A stretch of 64,000 nt of DNA from Candidatus Freyrarchaeum guaymasense (lineage in GTDB: Archaea > Asgardarchaeota > Jordarchaeia > Jordarchaeales > Freyrarchaeaceae): positions 16,273-80,272 of the forward strand of contig JAUQZD010000066.1 of the NCBI GenBank assembly GCA_030587405.1. The letters are read 5' to 3'. The notes beneath the pieces were generated by a model. The model ran no database searches. It had not been told where the DNA came from and saw only the letters and a list, made by a program, of their open reading frames with translations. Shown in pieces: positions 63,440-64,000 of this stretch. The first letter of the stretch is position 1. Every line of letters starts with the position of its first letter. A program made the translations under genes and the position numbers.

Positions 63440-63817
63440 TTGGGGACTGAGCTAAGTAGGTTTAAGGTTCGCTTTGTAATGGAAGGCATAGGTGAAGCCG
63501 AGGGCGAGCTTAACCGGCTTAAGGCTCCCTTAACCGTTGAGGCGTTGCTGAGCGCTCTTCCGATTTCAGGGGTGGCAAGCGTGTGGCAAGGGAAAGAAGT
63601 ATACTTCACGGTTGGAATCAAGAAAGGATTAGAAAACCCGGTGAAAGAAATCGAGGTAGGGGACATAGCCTACTGGCCTCTAGGCGACGCATTATGCATT
63701 TTTTTCGGAAAGATTAAACCCTACTCCGAAGTTAACCCCGTTGGGAAAATAACAAAAGGCCTCGAACTCTTCAGCCAAGTAAGGCAAGGTACCAAGATAC
63801 ACGTCGGACGTATCTAA
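63440..63817 (+). CDS. Cyclophilin-like fold protein (archaeal DUF369/TM1367 type)
   Basis: 125 residues. Seen: FKVRFVMEGIGEAEGELNRL, KAPLTVEALLSALPISG, WQGKEVYFTVGI, VGDIAYWPLGDALCIFFG and GKITKGLELFSQVRQGTKI, the usual order of this small beta-barrel family. Its activity is unproven; it lacks the PPIase active-site pattern of true cyclophilins. TTG 63440 (GGGGGG at 63427-63432) preferred over the upstream frame start. The last 180 bases of the window hold nothing I can call. Confidence 0.85.
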   Translation: MGTELSRFKVRFVMEGIGEAEGELNRLKAPLTVEALLSALPISGVASVWQGKEVYFTVGIKKGLENPVKEIEVGDIAYWPLGDALCIFFGKIKPYSEVNPVGKITKGLELFSQVRQGTKIHVGRI

Positions 63818-64000
63818 CTGAATTCGACGCATCCAAACAAAATTATTTTCTTTTAGTTTTTTAATGAAACTAAGAGGGAATTTAAGGTTAAGGTTGATGG
63901 GTGTATTCGGCGGCTCTTCCGAGGGAATCATACATTATGGTGTTACTTGTATGCTTTCGCCTCGGGTGCTGAATGCCCCCTTAAGAATTGCCTCTATAAA

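Overview
The window is archaeal chromosomal DNA. Evidence seen directly: a 16S rRNA gene with archaeal ends, archaeal/eukaryotic-type ribosomal proteins (L15e, L24e, S6e, S28e), the RNA polymerase A' C-terminus and subunit P, RNase P proteins Pop5 and Rpp30, EF-1beta, type II methionine aminopeptidase, Pth2, TruD, an ADP-dependent sugar kinase, two beta-CASP RNases, a C/D box guide RNA and a pre-16S bulge-helix-bulge stem. The mix of a split RpoA, a TIP49 ATPase, a Rab-like GTPase, a roadblock protein and an archaeal CO dehydrogenase/acetyl-CoA synthase fits an anaerobic TACK-type archaeon (Bathyarchaeia-like) or possibly an Asgard relative. The GC-rich 16S in a moderately GC genome hints at thermophily. 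Lineage is inference; I could not place the 16S.

Layout. 0-6 kb: end of rpoA1, PRPP synthetase, an APS-kinase-like protein, two coiled-coil proteins, and a minus-strand operon L15e / exosome-associated protein / Rpp30 / Pop5. 6-12 kb: a metallo-beta-lactamase hydrolase, a large cytosolic-looking Ig-repeat protein, two coiled-coil proteins (one ending in a winged helix), and an Era-like GTPase / DUF2073 / Zn-ribbon operon. 12-21 kb: two membrane proteins, TIP49, the Rab-like GTPase, L24e, an extended NDK, an AbrB-ACT protein, radical SAM activase, agmatinase, NAD(P)HX repair enzyme, S28e. 21-28 kb: minus-strand housekeeping genes (beta-CASP RNase, nadC, GT28, AMMECR1, Mut7-C, S6e, VTT membrane protein, small Zn ribbon). 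28-39 kb: acetyltransferase, AmmeMemoRadiSam-type radical SAM protein, ADP-dependent kinase, PAC2, thymidylate kinase, C/D sRNA, roadblock, Map, second beta-CASP RNase, GlyRS, RpoP, radical SAM-TRAM protein. 39.6-46.3 kb: an unrecognised operon of two very large helical/coiled-coil proteins, a HEAT-repeat protein and a Zn-ribbon-winged-helix protein. 46-55 kb: aminotransferase, EF-1beta, CdhB, KH protein, AspRS, TruD, Pth2, geranylgeranyl reductase, VTT protein. 55.4-58.1 kb: unlinked 16S rRNA between A/C-rich and G/T-rich flanks, then an unassigned structured RNA candidate. 58.2-62.6 kb: cdhC-cdhD-cdhE. End: universal stress protein and a cyclophilin-like protein.

How it works together: CdhB, C, D and E form most of the acetyl-CoA synthase/corrinoid methyl-transfer machinery of the archaeal Wood-Ljungdahl pathway, but the catalytic CODH subunit CdhA is not here. 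CdhE carries a tandem duplication of its C-terminal corrinoid domain. Most other genes are translation, RNA processing and cofactor housekeeping. Unknown large coiled-coil, Ig-repeat and HEAT proteins, together with the GTPase and roadblock proteins, are the best candidates for undescribed cell biology. Many genes start with TTG or GTG behind a Shine-Dalgarno site (GGAGG or GGGGTG), and I shortened several reading frames on that basis.
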